A stretch of DNA of 64,000 bases from Mermis nigrescens (lineage: Eukaryota > Nematoda > Enoplea > Mermithida > Mermithidae): assembly GCA_036768485.1 (NCBI GenBank), contig JAVLUZ010000154.1, positions 46,423,786 to 46,487,785 on the forward strand, given 5' to 3'. Shown here one piece after another: positions 1-11,544 of the stretch. The first letter of the stretch is position 1, and every line of letters starts with the position of its first letter. The notes beneath the pieces are model-generated. The model saw nothing but the letters and a program-made list of their open reading frames with translations. It did no database searches and was not told where the DNA came from. The position numbers were made by a program, and so were the translations under genes.

Positions 1-77
1 ACCTTCGCTCTTCTGACTACCTTCGCTCTTATGCATACCTTCGCTCTTGTGAATACCTTCGCTCTAATGCTACTGAC
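1..77. repeat. 18-bp tandem repeat cut by the window start
   Basis: Three and a half copies of an 18-bp unit, ACCTTCGCTCTT plus six variable bases, run to about position 70. The period is a multiple of three. Frame 1 stays open through the repeat, as a hexapeptide ThrPheAlaLeu-x-x, until TAA near position 82. The array continues beyond the left edge. It could be the end of a repetitive coding region or a simple minisatellite; nothing else supports coding. Confidence 0.7.
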
Positions 78-1046
78 CCAATAACGAGCTCTGTTCGATT
101 CTAACGAAGCAAGATATCGATTTTCAACTTGCAAAAAAATCTCGAAATTCTTCTAATAATATAGGATTTAAATTATACGACTAAACATTCCAAACTCAAA
201 ATTGTGACTTAAAATTTTGAGACAATATGTAGTTTTAAACGCTCTATCGATTGATGCATAATACAACAAGGTGAACCTGTTTACAGGTAAGAGAAATGTA
301 ATTCCTCCCGCGATTTGCATATTCAAATAATTTATCACCAACAAATTAAAAATTTTAAGTTCAACATCAGGACGATTGCTACTAACTAGAATAACATAAA
401 AACAACATAAAAAAGTCTGGTCATCGCTGAAAATCTTGAAATAAATGGCAAAATCTTAAAATTTAAAATTTTTCACTAGACAAAAATGCAAATCATTCGC
501 GTCACATTTGATTAAAAAATCTAATATTCTACGATTAGATGTAACTTTTCATGGCGAACAGAATGAGGTATCACATGACTAGAAATAAAAAACTAAAAAA
601 ATTCATTTTTTCCGCAATTTTAAATTCGATTTGATTCCTTCAATTTAAGTTTTAAAAAAATTTCCAAGCACACGTGTTGACTTTTTTCTTCGGAGGGTTC
701 ATAAAAAGAATTTGTACATTTTTTATCCATTAGTTCACTTACAACAGCGTGGCAGCTTTTTTGCAAACTTTGAAATTTGCACTTGAATAAAAATGTAAAT
801 TTTGATGCTAAGCAAAAATCTTTGAAAATGGCAGTATGGTCTGGTTAGTACTATCGATCCTGAAAAAATCATCAAAATACGATCAAATCCAAAGATTTTA
901 TTAAAGAAATAACCGAAAAAAGTGGCAATTGAAAACATAGGAACACACCTAAAGTCAAACATATATATAGGAAGCTACCGCTTCCTATATGATACTCTTT
1001 TACACATGTCTACAACAATTGTTTATTAAACTTTTACATTTTGAAA
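78..1046. other. AT-rich stretch without recognisable gene
   Basis: No convincing coding region is seen on either strand. The one notable structure is a perfect hairpin at about 963-990 (ATATAGGAAGC, loop TACC, GCTTCCTATAT). The last bases, from about 1010, resemble the interior of the foldback module that follows. Confidence 0.5.
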
Positions 1047-3530
1047 GGCCGCAGAATATACTTCGATTTTTTGCATTGTTTCGAGAAAGTCGGATTTTTT
1101 ACATATTTTGCTATTCTTGGCATATAACATAGGAAGATTTTTCCTAGTCCCCTCCTTTTACATCCTCGATAATTCACAATCCCAAGTATATTCCCCTTTT
1201 TTGTTCCATCGGAGCATTTTTCTTTGCTAGTACTCCATTTTTAATTAGCAAGATTTGGAAATACAATACTAGATTTTATTTACTGTGCGGTTCTTCTAAT
1301 AATTGAATGGTTTTATTTTTACAAAGCTACTAGTTGTAGAAAAAACAAACATTCTGATTAGTAATCCTTATGTTACGTAGAACATCCTGTAAAGAAATAT
1401 GCTTCCAAAACTTTCTAGAGCTCAACTTAATTTACATTTTAAATTTTACACAAGAGTGTAAAGAATTCTAGTGGGATTATTAATTTCGAAATTGCTCTGA
1501 TATAACGATCAGCATTTATTAAGAAATGAAACCTCTATAATGTTCTAAGAACAAATTAACATTAGGTGTTAATCACTTTGCACTACTCTTCATGCGCCCC
1601 TAGCAGACGTATCACTCTGTTTCCATATATATTTTACGACTTTAGAGAAAAATAAGTTACCGTGAGGCTCTAGAATAAAGCTTATTATATAGTGTAAACT
1701 TTACACTAGCAACGAGTGTAAAGAAGATTTTAGTCAGATTTGTAAATTCGATATTACTCGGATATTACGATCAACATTCATGAAAAAATTACGTCTCCAT
1801 AACGGTTTAATGACAAATAGACACAGATGTAAACCACTTTACATCACTGTTGAGTGTAAACAAACGCGCCCAGCTGACGTCCCTTATTTGATTCCATGTA
1901 AATTTTCAGATTTCAGCAAAAATTCAGGTTTTCGCAAAGCTCTAGAACGAAGATTAATTAGCAGTGTAAACTTTACACAACCGCCTAAAGTAAAGAGGAT
2001 TTTATTCCGATTTGTAAATCTGATATTACTCGAATATTATTATCAACATTTATGAAAAAATTGCATGTCTACAATGGTCGGAGGACAAATAAACAATGAG
2101 TGCAAACTACTTTACATTACTGTTGGATGTAAACAAACGCGCCTACGTGACGTCTCACATTTGATTCTTTGAAAATTTCTAGACTCCAGGAAAAAATTAG
2201 GTTTCTGGAATGCTCAAAAACGAAGATAAATACATATGTAGTGTAAACTTCATGTAAACACCTAGTGTAAAGAAGATTTTGGTCAGATTCGTAATTTTCA
2301 TATTGTTCCGTTATTACGATTAATATTTATGAAAAAAATTAAGTCTCTATAATGTTCTAAGGGCAAACCAACAATTGATGTAAACCACTTTACAACACCG
2401 TAGAGTGTAAACATATGCGCCAGACTGGCATATCAAATTTGGTTCCTGAGCCATTTCTAGACTTGATAATCGTGTCCCTGACTCATAACCGGAGAAGCAG
2501 GAAGAAAAAACAAGACAGAAACGCATTTTAAACACCAAATTTTTGACTTTACACTCGCTAAATATTAATGTATAGACAATTTGCTTTGACATGCACCCGA
2601 TATAAAGCACTTTATTTTTATTCTATTGGACTTATTCCGACTTCTGGACGGAGAAAGTGGCTCGGTTTGGTACAATTTGTAGTTTTTAAATCGTAGTACA
2701 TTCCTGTGTGCCAAAATTCTCTTGCAAAAATTATTTGGTATGATTTATTAATCAAAATTCGGAAAAAACGTGTTTTTTCGCCCATTTTTTACCTCTGATT
2801 TCGAACTTTACACCCCCATAAATAACTCAATATTGCGTTTTTTTAAATGCACTTTGCTGCGATGTGTAGCCCCTGAGAGGCACTTTATTACTGCTGTATT
2901 CAATTTACCCTGACTCATAAGCGGAAATATTTGGCAGAGAAATCTTAGTTAAAATCCGTTTTTCACACCATCCACTAGATTGTAAACTTTAAACCCCAGG
3001 ATCTAGCTTACCATAGAGCATAGAAGACTTTGCTTATATGCAGAATGTAGCCCTTGATCCGCTCTACATTTCTCTCAGAAAACATTTCAAAAGACTCATA
3101 ACCGGAGTTAGTGTCAGACATAAGCAGGTTGAAAACTCAACCAAAAAGTGCTTTTTCACCCCCCAGATTTTCGCACTCTTTACACTGCCATTCGATAACT
3201 AACAAAAAAGTGCCATCTGTAGAATTCATCCCTCTATTATCCTATGCTGTTCAATCCTTCGAGTCATCAATACTCAGTTGTCCACATGCCGCATTATAAA
3301 TGTCTCAAAATTTGTTCTATGTTATAACGTTACACAAAAACTTTACACCTTCTTTACACAGTCAGTTTTGAGTTTCAAGAAAAACAAAAAACATGGGCAG
3401 CGAATTTTTTTATTATCTTTCTTTTAAAAAAACCGCACCTTCCAGAAGTGTTCCGTTATAGCTGTAGGGGGTGCACAGGTGTTTGGGGTACCCAAGTATA
3501 TTATAGGTACGCGCTAACGCGCTACCTATG
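1047..3530. mobile_element. R1 composite element, copy i (foldback arm, array, hairpin end)
   Basis: This copy begins with one 184-bp foldback arm (GGCCGCAGAATATAC ... TTTCTTTGCTAG, 1047-1230); the partner arm is missing. A degenerate tandem array follows. Its unit carries the phrase 'gatattac..atcaacatttatgaaaaaatta', seen at about 1497, 1755, 2028 and 2310, so the period is 258-282 bp. Each unit has several TTTACAC or GTGTAAA motifs. From about 2600 the array passes into related units with 'gactcataaccggag'. The copy ends in a hairpin built on GGTACGCGCTAACGCGCTACC (3502-3530). No transposase-like frame is seen, so it looks non-autonomous. Confidence 0.6.
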
Positions 3531-3999
3531 ATATACCGTAATTAATCATGTGAGAGAGTCTATTTCTCAACCCAAAAATAATCAAAATACTATTTAATCT
3601 TTTGATGATGACTGTCCAAATTAGAGCTCGCTGTTGTTTGAATCAAGGTTTATAGTGCTAAACGTATTAGGAACCAAAACATTTCCGAAATTACTCAGCG
3701 GTTGGAAAACAAGCTAATTTATCAACTTGAGAATTGGGTTGAGATAGGTCAACTGAACTTGCGAGCATACCGAGGTTAGATAGGTGGCGCAGCTGCCGAT
3801 ACTTCCGACGAAAAGCGGTCAGCAATATTAGGACTGAGGAAGTCGAGGCCGTAGGCTATTGAGGGCCGTTGGGTTCAGAGCCGAACTACGTGCTTGCAAA
3901 ACCTGGCCAGTGCTAAGAGCAGCGTAAGTACCTAAGTAATTCCCGAAGGCAAATACATGTCTGTGTCCGTGTTGATTTAGTAGACATAGGACAGGGACC
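3531..3999. other. spacer between two opposed R1 copies, with a GC-richer block
   Basis: No gene is seen. Positions 3690-3960 are clearly GC-richer than their surroundings. By eye they match, in reverse orientation, a block at about 61970-62220, which also lies beside R1 sequence. The block is therefore a dispersed repeat and not unique DNA. Confidence 0.4.
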
Positions 4000-6552
4000 G
4001 CTGGATTTACAGTTATAAAAAACTCGATGGCATGTTTTGTTTTTGTTTGCACTCAATACCGAGTTAGTAACAAGCGTGTAAAGTTTTGGCGTAATGTTAT
4101 AACGTATAGCGTGCTTTCCTCTGCAGCTTGTACACAATTCTCTGTAGATGCCACATACAATTTAATATTATAGAATTGTAGAGAATAGAATTCTCTATAA
4201 GGAACATTTCATTCGATTTTTAAAAATTCGCATTAGTCCTTGAGGGGTAGTGTAAAGAGTATAAAAATCAGCAGGTGTGAACACAAACTTCGGTTGCGTT
4301 TTTGCTTTCTTGATGTCTGCCAAAAACTCCATTTATGAGTTCCAAGAAATTTTTTCTGATAGAATTATGCTACCTACTGCTTAAGGCTTACTTTCTGCTT
4401 ACCAGCAGACTAATTTTACACCCAATACGGAGTTAGATCTAGGGGTTTAAACTTTACCCTTTAGTGGACGGTGTAGAATAAAACAGGTTTTGTCTAAGAT
4501 TTCTCCGCCAACTTATCCGGTTATAAGTCGAGATAAATTGAATAGAATAAAAATAAAGTATGTTTGAAGGGCTAAACGTCGCAGCAAATTGTTTTCAGAA
4601 AACTCAATATTGAGTTACTTGTGGGAGTGTAAAGTTCTAAATCAGAAGCGTGAAATGGGGCAAAAAAACACGTTTTCTTCCATTTTTTGATTGGTCAATA
4701 TCTCAAATATTTTGCGAAAGAAGTTTTCCACATACAAAAGTACTACAATTTAAAGGTTACAAACTGGCCCACACTTAATTTCTTTAAACTCAATGGGAGG
4801 AGATAGGTTCGGGTTTTTAAACTTTACAATGTGGTGGATGGTTCGCCACTTTCACCGTTCAAAAGTCGGGAAATAATCGAATAAAATAAAAATGCAGTAC
4901 TTTCTAAGGGGTACACGTCAAACCAAATCGCGTTTAATTACACCATTATTTAGGTTTTTCGGTAGGTGTAAAGTCGAAAATAGGGGGTGCTCAAAGTGTA
5001 AATGTCTTGTTTTGTCTGCCAACTTCTCCTTTTATGAGTCTAGACAAGATCTTAAGCCTAAAAATGTACCAAGAATCAAACGTGATATGTCAGGTGGGCA
5101 CGTTTGTTTACACTCAACTGTGGTGTAAAGTGGTTTACATATAATATTTATTTATCTTCAGGCCATTGTGGAGACTTAATTTTCACATAAATGTTGATGG
5201 TAATATCAGAGTTATATCAGAATCACAAATCCGACTAAAATTATTTTTACACTTGTTGCTTATATAAAGTTTCCACTGGAAATTAACTACAGTTCTAGAG
5301 CCTTGCGGAAGTTTAATTTTCTTTTAAAATGTTCAACTTAATGGCAAAATAACGAATCTGACTGTTAGTTTTCTGTACACCTAGTATTTGTGTAAAGTTT
5401 GCTATATTCATTTATTATTAATACGTAAGGTTTACACTACAAATTTATTTTACTTCCAGAGCGTTGCAAAACGTAAACGTTTTTCAAAATATGTTTCATA
5501 AGGTTTCGATTGCGAATCTGACTGTATGTTTTCACTACACTCAGTAGTTGTGTGAGGTTTACACTGAAAAGGCTTTGGTTTCTGATTGTTGCAGAAGCTT
5601 AATTTTTTCGAAATGTTCCATGTAACGTCAGAATTACTAATCTGAATGTAATTGTTCTTTACACCTCATAGTTGTGTAAATTTTATGCTAAACATTTGTT
5701 CTGTTTAAATAAGGTAAAGTTGTCTTGTTAAAAAGATAATGCCGATGTTCAGAACAAAATTGTTTTCCGTGTTCTAGGACTGCTGTCATGATTGTGGAAT
5801 GTTACCATATGCGTTTATTGACTGATTCACTCAAATTATGCTCTATTAGAAGTGGGGTACTAGCAAAGGAAATGCTCCGGTGGAACAAAGCAGAGATGAA
5901 TAAACCTGGAATTACGGATTATCAAGGATGTAAAAGGAGGGGACTAAGAAAAAGCTCCTATGTATATTCTGCGGCCTGTGAAAAAATGTAACCTGCTTTG
6001 AATATTTTTTAATGCTTCATATTAAAGTATATAAACATGATCTAAAATGTATTTGTTTTGTAAATTGCTTGTAAGTTTCAACGCTGTCTTGCTTTGTATT
6101 GTGATTAGCGTCAGTTGATTGGTGCACACGATCGTTGCGGGCTTGCAAGTGTACCTACATGTAGTCTGTTTCACGTAAGCTTATGCGTTTCCTACTGCTT
6201 TGAACCAACAATTTCTTTGATTGTGTTGAATGCATCGATGTTTGCTACTGTCATTCAACTGGCTTACAAAGTCGCTCCTACTTTACTCCATCTAATTTCC
6301 CATCGCTAATGCATAGCTAACTCGCTGCTTTTCAATCGTTTTTTGGTTCAATAGTTTATTTCAATCTGCAGGCCGCAGGATAAACTTCGATTTTTTGCGT
6401 TGCTTAGAGAAAGTTTGATTTTTAACAGGTTTTGCAACTTTCAGGCGTATACATAAGACCTCTTTCCGAGTCCCCTCCTTTTACAACATTAATAATCCGC
6501 AAACCCAGTACAATTGTATTTTTTGTTCTATCGGAGCATTTTTCTTTCCTAG
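4000..6552. mobile_element. R1 composite element, copy ii (opposite orientation to copy i)
   Basis: The array part (about 4010-5690) is the reverse complement of the type of array in copy i, so copies i and ii form a large imperfect palindrome. The linker at about 5700-5859 contains 'ttgttttccgtgttctaggactg', also found in other copies. The foldback module follows at 5860-6552, with arms beginning CTAGCAAAGG and ending TTTCTTTCCTAG. The hairpin end expected near 4000 is not present. Confidence 0.55.
5860..6552. repeat. foldback module of R1 copy ii
   Basis: The left arm (5860 to about 5985) runs CTAGCAAAGG ... ATTCTGCGGCC. The right arm (about 6370-6552) is its inverted partner, from GGCCGCAGGATAAAC to CCTAG. 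The short frames inside come from the palindrome and are not taken as genes. Confidence 0.65.
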
Positions 6553-6697
6553 TGGAAAAATTGTCTGAACGCCCGAAACATATCCATGTCTATTTATTCA
6601 CAGATTAACTGTAGCACTCGCATTGCTTAGCTTAATTAGGGCGCTTAATGTATTTGAAACATAATTGCAGCTAAGCCGTCTTTGTGTTCGGATAAAT

Positions 6698-8586
6698 ATG
6701 TCCAAAGATTTGAAAAAATCTTGGTGTTGGTCGCCCATCTTCCGGTCATACCACTTATTGGTTATGCAGATTGCAAGCGCTGTACGACTGCTAAATTTGC
6801 CATTGAGTGCCCGCTCGAGAACGCCACTACTCATATATTACTCCTGTATGATAAAGCAGGTAACACTGACTGACATTGGCTTTGATTCATGCGGAATGGC
6901 TTCCGGTGTGAGGGTCAGCTCGGTCAATATCTAAGCTATATTGAGCTAAACAGTCCTTAAAAATTTTAAATTTTTCACAAAAATTTACCCACTTATTGCC
7001 CTTCCCTCAAATCCCCACGCTGCGTGCACATCCGGTCATAATCGTCAATTAAAAAAGAAACCTAACATAATTGCGGAAAAGAATTAATTATCAATCGAGG
7101 CGTCGTTATTTTTCATTGACTTGTGTTCGTTGACCGATTTCTTTTTGGTTGACGTCATTTACCAGGAACATTCATCGTCATGCAATTCAATTTAATTATA
7201 ACTATAAAGAAAAATTTGTTATAATTTATTTTTGATCCATTTTTATCGTTGCACAATTCAAAGGAAATGAGCCTAGCGGACATTATTACAATTTAGTCAT
7301 TCTCTCTGAATATTCAATGTGATGTTGAGGATTCTTGGAGTTTCACACGCGGATAGAATAGTGCCATAATTCTAAAAAATCGAAGAAATTCACTTCTTAA
7401 CATTATCCTATGCTTATTTTCGTGCCTAAAATTTGTCAAGCATCCAAAAAATAAAATTGAACCCATATATTCTTTTTGGCACTCTTTCTCAAGTTTACTT
7501 ACGAGGATCTAAAATGCTTAACAAGACAAAGAGCTGCCATTAGCACTAAATAATAAGAAGCGAAGTCTGTAAAGCAACATAGTCCTGCACATGGTAGATA
7601 CAAGGAGTTATGAATTTAATTTAAAAAAAGTTTTTTCTGTTTCTATTATAATTGATAGAGTCCAATGGGAAAGATGGAAAAACTGTGTCTTTTGCCGCTA
7701 CGCTGCCATAAATTGTTTGGTACTTTTTTACATTTAAAAAATTTTAGAACCTCTAAGCCCTTACCATGTATAGAATTCTGCGTATCTTCAGTTACCTACC
7801 TAATAAAAGTTGTGAGACAAATAATAGACAAATGTACATTCTATACCTAATTTCTGATATAGCGCCGAATCTTTCTAGCAGCTTTTCATTTTGCTCAAAC
7901 CACGTCAGACCATGACGATTAGAACTGTCGTGAATTACTATTGTTTCCCGGACTTCTAGGCATAGATTAAAAAGGCTTTGACGACTATGCATTTTTTCAT
8001 GCAAATTTACCGACCTTCGGTATTTTTTGAAAAAGTCCACGTATGAGAATTCATTAGACAATCGAAACAACAATAAAAATCAAAAATGATGCAGTAAAAT
8101 TATAGAATAGAAATCGGCGAAAATATGCCTATTTTGCGCAATTTTCAAAACTATTTTCAAGCGCTTTGCTAAGGAAAAATAGGAATGCCAATCCCCTTTA
8201 TAGGATGAATCTGCTCGTCTTACATGCTGAAGCGTCTGCCAAAATCTCTCCATGATGCTTTTATTATTTGACTTGTTTGTTTGAAATTTCAGGAAAGACC
8301 GGCATCAGCAATTTCATGAGTGAATTGACTTTGGAAGGTAGTGGAGAGGCTAAAATTGATGGATGTAGCGGCACGGATTATTCAGAAGAAACTGCCGATG
8401 CCTTATTTAATTTTTGTGACAACATGCCAAGACCCTGATGATCAAACGAAACCGAAGAAAGCTTTCGTAAGAGCTAAGTCTTTCAAGGAAACAATCGATT
8501 TCGGAAGAATAGACTTGTACAATTGGAAAGGTTTCAAGAACAAATTTTGCTACAACGCAGCTAACAAGACGAAGATTTGTATCTGA
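6698..8586 (+). pseudogene. Transthyretin-like (TTL) secreted protein gene, two exons, two single-base frame breaks
   Basis: Exon 1 runs 6698-6859. The ATG at 6698 opens a hydrophobic leader (ILVLVAHLPVIPLIGYA) followed by a first strand with Cys (CKRCTTAKFAIECPLENAT) and YDKAG. The leader is in frame with the ATG only if one base is added in the A run at about 6713-6718. The donor is G|GTAACA. The intron is 1433 bp and exon 2 begins at 8293 after TTTCAG, again in phase 1. Exon 2 shows SNFMSELTLEGSGEAKI, then VTTCQDPD, ETIDFGRIDLYNW and a final KICI stop. One extra base near 8396-8408 splits it. Order and motifs match the two intact TTL genes at 37-47 kb. TTL proteins are secreted beta-sandwich proteins; this one's role is unknown. 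Both breaks lie in or near homopolymers, so sequencing error remains possible. Confidence 0.7.
6860..8292 (+). other. intron of the first TTL locus
   Basis: GTAACA donor and TTTCAG acceptor. No family repeat was recognised inside. The last ~80 bases ('ctgctcgtcttacatgctgaag' onward) resemble those just before the exon at 34376, which suggests the two loci are duplicates including intron sequence. A 93-codon frame on the minus strand (7792-8073) has no recognisable motif. Confidence 0.5.
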
Positions 8587-9164
8587 TATGAAGGTGGATT
8601 CGATTGAATCTGATACGATTTTACAACAATTTGCACTTTTAAATACGAAAACGCTAATCATGTGGTATTGATCGTTCTTTAAACAAACATATAATCTAAA
8701 TATCATAGATTTCGCCAATCGATTATTCGGCAGACATGCACGTGGACATGGCTTGCGAGGAGTCCAGCTAGGCCCCCGGAAGAACATGCTAAATTTTTTC
8801 TTGGTAAATAATGCAAGGAAGGTTGAGGTCAAAATCGTACCTTTGAACTTTTTTGACGGGTTTTAACCTTTTTTACCTCGATTTTTCCTTAGTTTTGCCG
8901 AAAAATTTTCAATTCTTACTTATTCTGAAGGGCCATGTATTGATTACACTTGAGCGTTCATATCTAGTTTCCCTAGAATTAGACAAGCCTTCAAATCTAA
9001 TTTTCGTAAGGTGTTCCTTTTTTGCAATCTCTTTATGTTAATGGAATGAACAGAGCTGAATGATAAACGTCGAAAACGGTGTTTTTTGCCTTTACCATAA
9101 ATTCTTTTGTAATTTTCGGACCTTTGAAAATTTTTGAACTCCAGTTTCACAATTTCACTGCCAA
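8587..9164. other. 3' flank of the TTL locus, no gene seen
   Basis: AT-rich. The minus-strand frame across 8407-8832 mostly overlaps exon 2 on the other strand and is taken as its shadow. 'agacatgcacgtgg' near 8730 and 'tttgacgggttttaacc' near 8857 look like eroded ends of the dispersed R2 family. Confidence 0.4.
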
Positions 9165-9465
9165 GTATGATCTCGACCAGACATGCACATGGGGGTAGTA
9201 GGTTTATTAGATGACACATGCATGTGAAGGGTTTGAAAGGAATTCGAAAAATAGGAAATGTTCTAGTGAAGATGAGGCAAAATTGAGGCCATAAATGAAC
9301 GAAAGTAACAATTTTCTTCAAAAGTGCTTTAAATTGGCCAGAAAGAGTAAAATAGCATAATTTTCAGCATTTATATTTTTTGAGGTCATTTTAGGCCAAA
9401 AATGCTTAATTTGTGACCCCTTCTCTGGACCGGATAACCCCGATATTGTGCATCTATGGTCTAGC
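9165..9465. repeat. dispersed repeat R2, copy
   Basis: A ~300-bp unit framed by 'gaccagacatgcacatggg' on the left and 'tgtgcatctatggtct' on the right, which look like imperfect inverted ends. The interior phrases 'ttcaaaagtgcttaaattggcc' and 'tttttgaggtcattttaggcc' recur in the other R2 copies. Confidence 0.5.
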
Positions 9466-9469
9466 CTCC

Positions 9470-9725
9470 TACCCTAGAATGAAAAAAGGGATATTTTATG
9501 GGGAAAATAAGATAAAATAAAGGATAAACATGGATAAAAATTGAAAATTTTCTTCAAAAGTGTTTGAAATTGACCAAAAACTGCCTGATAACGCATTTTT
9601 AACACTATGTTAGCATTAATATCAGTTTTTGAGATTATTTTGTTCCAAAAAAAGCTTAATTTGTAACCCCCATTATCCGCTTGCATCTCTAGATCGACCA
9701 TGCTATGGATCAATGATATCGACAA
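9470..9725. repeat. dispersed repeat R2, adjacent copy
   Basis: Shares 'aattttcttcaaaagtg', 'attgaccaaaaactg' and 'agtttttgagattattttg' with the preceding copy, so R2 is in local tandem here. Confidence 0.5.
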
Positions 9726-9892
9726 TCACAGTATGACGGGTCTGTCGGGTCAGCCGGCCTGACTATGTTATGAAACAGTTTATGGTCAATTTCAAGCACT
9801 TCTAAAGAAAATTTTTTGATTGAGTCCGTTTTTAACCTTTATTTCGTCGCCTCATTTTTAGCAAAAAACTTTTACATTTAGGGTGTCCAGAC

Positions 9893-10110
9893 CATAGGTG
9901 GGCAGCATCAAAATTCTGGGGGAGGGGGTAAAAAAATTTCTGAAGGGGGTGAAAAATTTTTAAAGGTTAAAAAATGGTCTTAAAAGTGGTTGTACAGCGA
10001 AAAAACACTATTTTTCGATGTTTCTCATCGAGCACTATCCAATGGCATCAAAAGATTGCTAAAAAATGGTGAGTGCATACCCCCCCCCAAACCCCCCACG
10101 CCCATGTGTG
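9893..10110. mobile_element. R3 MITE, hAT type, copy 1
   Basis: The ends are inverted: CATAGGTGGGCAGC on the left and CGCCCATGTGTG on the right. A perfect 8-bp duplication GTCCAGAC lies at 9885-9892 and 10111-10118. The interior has G and C homopolymer runs and the family core 'cgatgtttctcatcgagc'. No transposase is present. Eight-base duplications with this T2/A7 pattern are typical of hAT transposons. Confidence 0.85.
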
Positions 10111-10124
10111 GTCCAGACTCCAGA

Positions 10125-10914
10125 CCCGTACGAATTCTCCATTTCGCGTGTATGTCTTATATCCACTCTCCAAACCCTTTCCTTAATGTGCATGTACCTA
10201 TGTATAAGGCACTAATGTCTGTTGTGCTATAAAGATTAAATTTTTCGAGTGAAACTCGAATTCTGCGGAAAGTGAACTTTGAATATTTTCCGAGAAAAAT
10301 ATGCTCTATTCTTAGGAATATTTGTAGTGAACGTCGTTGGGCAAATGGCAACTATTCTACATTTTTGTTTGATGCACATGCTACGTGAACCATAGTCCCT
10401 ATCTGTTTAAAACATCATTCTTTGTTCATTCATGCATCCTGGACATTTTCTAGAAAAAGATCTTATTTTTAAAATTGTTTGTGAAAGATACGGTTGAGCA
10501 AAAGACAACTTGGCAGCTTAATCATACTATTGCAAAGTGCACTATTGTGTGTATTAAAAGCAGCTTCCTTTATCCATTAGTAAATTACAACTCTCGGCAG
10601 CTTCATTTGCAAATAGTATCTTTGTGATTATATCGGCAGTATCGTTATCCGTCCTGTCATTTGTAGGTTATATATGGGAACAAACCTCCGGATCTATAAT
10701 ACTGAAGTCGAACTTAGAAATTCAAGCAACTATTTTTTCTGTGATATATATCCATAATCACTTTGATTCAATCTCCTGCTCCTTCTTCATCAGTTTACTG
10801 CCAAAACATGCGATTCAGCTTTAGAAATTTGTTTTTCTCGATCAACATTACCATTTTCACTAGTTCTTTTTCTGTTAAATAAGCGAGTAATTGATGCATC
10901 TGACGATATGCATG
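10125..10914. other. no gene seen
   Basis: AT-rich. Only short frames of low complexity, without recognisable motifs. Confidence 0.4.
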
Positions 10915-11175
10915 ATAGATGTGTGATTATTCATATTCAGACAAGCACGTGTGGTGTGGATTCTAGAGCTCCGAAAAAACGGGATATTTCCCGGAAAAAA
11001 TAAGACAAAATAAATACTAAAAACGTATAAAAAGAAACAATTTCTGCAAAAATCCTCGAAATTGATCAGACACGTGAAGAAACACAGCTTTGAGGTATAT
11101 TTAAGCATTCATATAAGTTTTTGCGGTCATGGCTCAAAAAAGGCTCTCATACTCTCAGAACAGTTAGCTCCCAGA
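10915..11175. repeat. dispersed repeat R2, diverged copy
   Basis: Begins 'cagacaagcacgtgtggtg' and carries the R2 interior order: 'ggaaaaaataagacaaaataaa', 'cgaaattgatcagac', 'agtttttgcggtcatggc'. Confidence 0.45.
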
Positions 11176-11544
11176 CCAGTCATTATGCATCAATGTTTAC
11201 AATAATCCGACAAGTTTGGATCACTTTCCTTTTAGCTCATTTTAAATGATGTAGCGTTTTATATTTCAATTTTTTTGAACATCACATCGTTTTTAGAATA
11301 ATTAAATTTCCTATAAGCTGGCAACATATGTATGAATTGTAGCCAAAATTATGCAAGGATTAAATTGAGGCTTAAATTATTTCAAGATTGAAATTTCTCT
11401 CAAAAAATGCTCATAACTACAATGAAGTGTGAAATATTGTAGTCTATTCGCTTTTTTAACGCACTTAAGACACGATTTACGAGAGGGTCGTCCAAAGTCA
11501 TGATAAGTTGAAAAAAAGTTTCCTGAAAATTTGATATATGGGTC

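Noticed and set aside
1..77. Possible CRISPR-like array from short regular repeats
   Set aside because: The 18-bp units are contiguous with no unique spacers, and the sequence is eukaryotic.
8407..8832. 141-codon minus-strand frame
   Set aside because: It mostly covers TTL exon 2 on the opposite strand and has no motif of its own.
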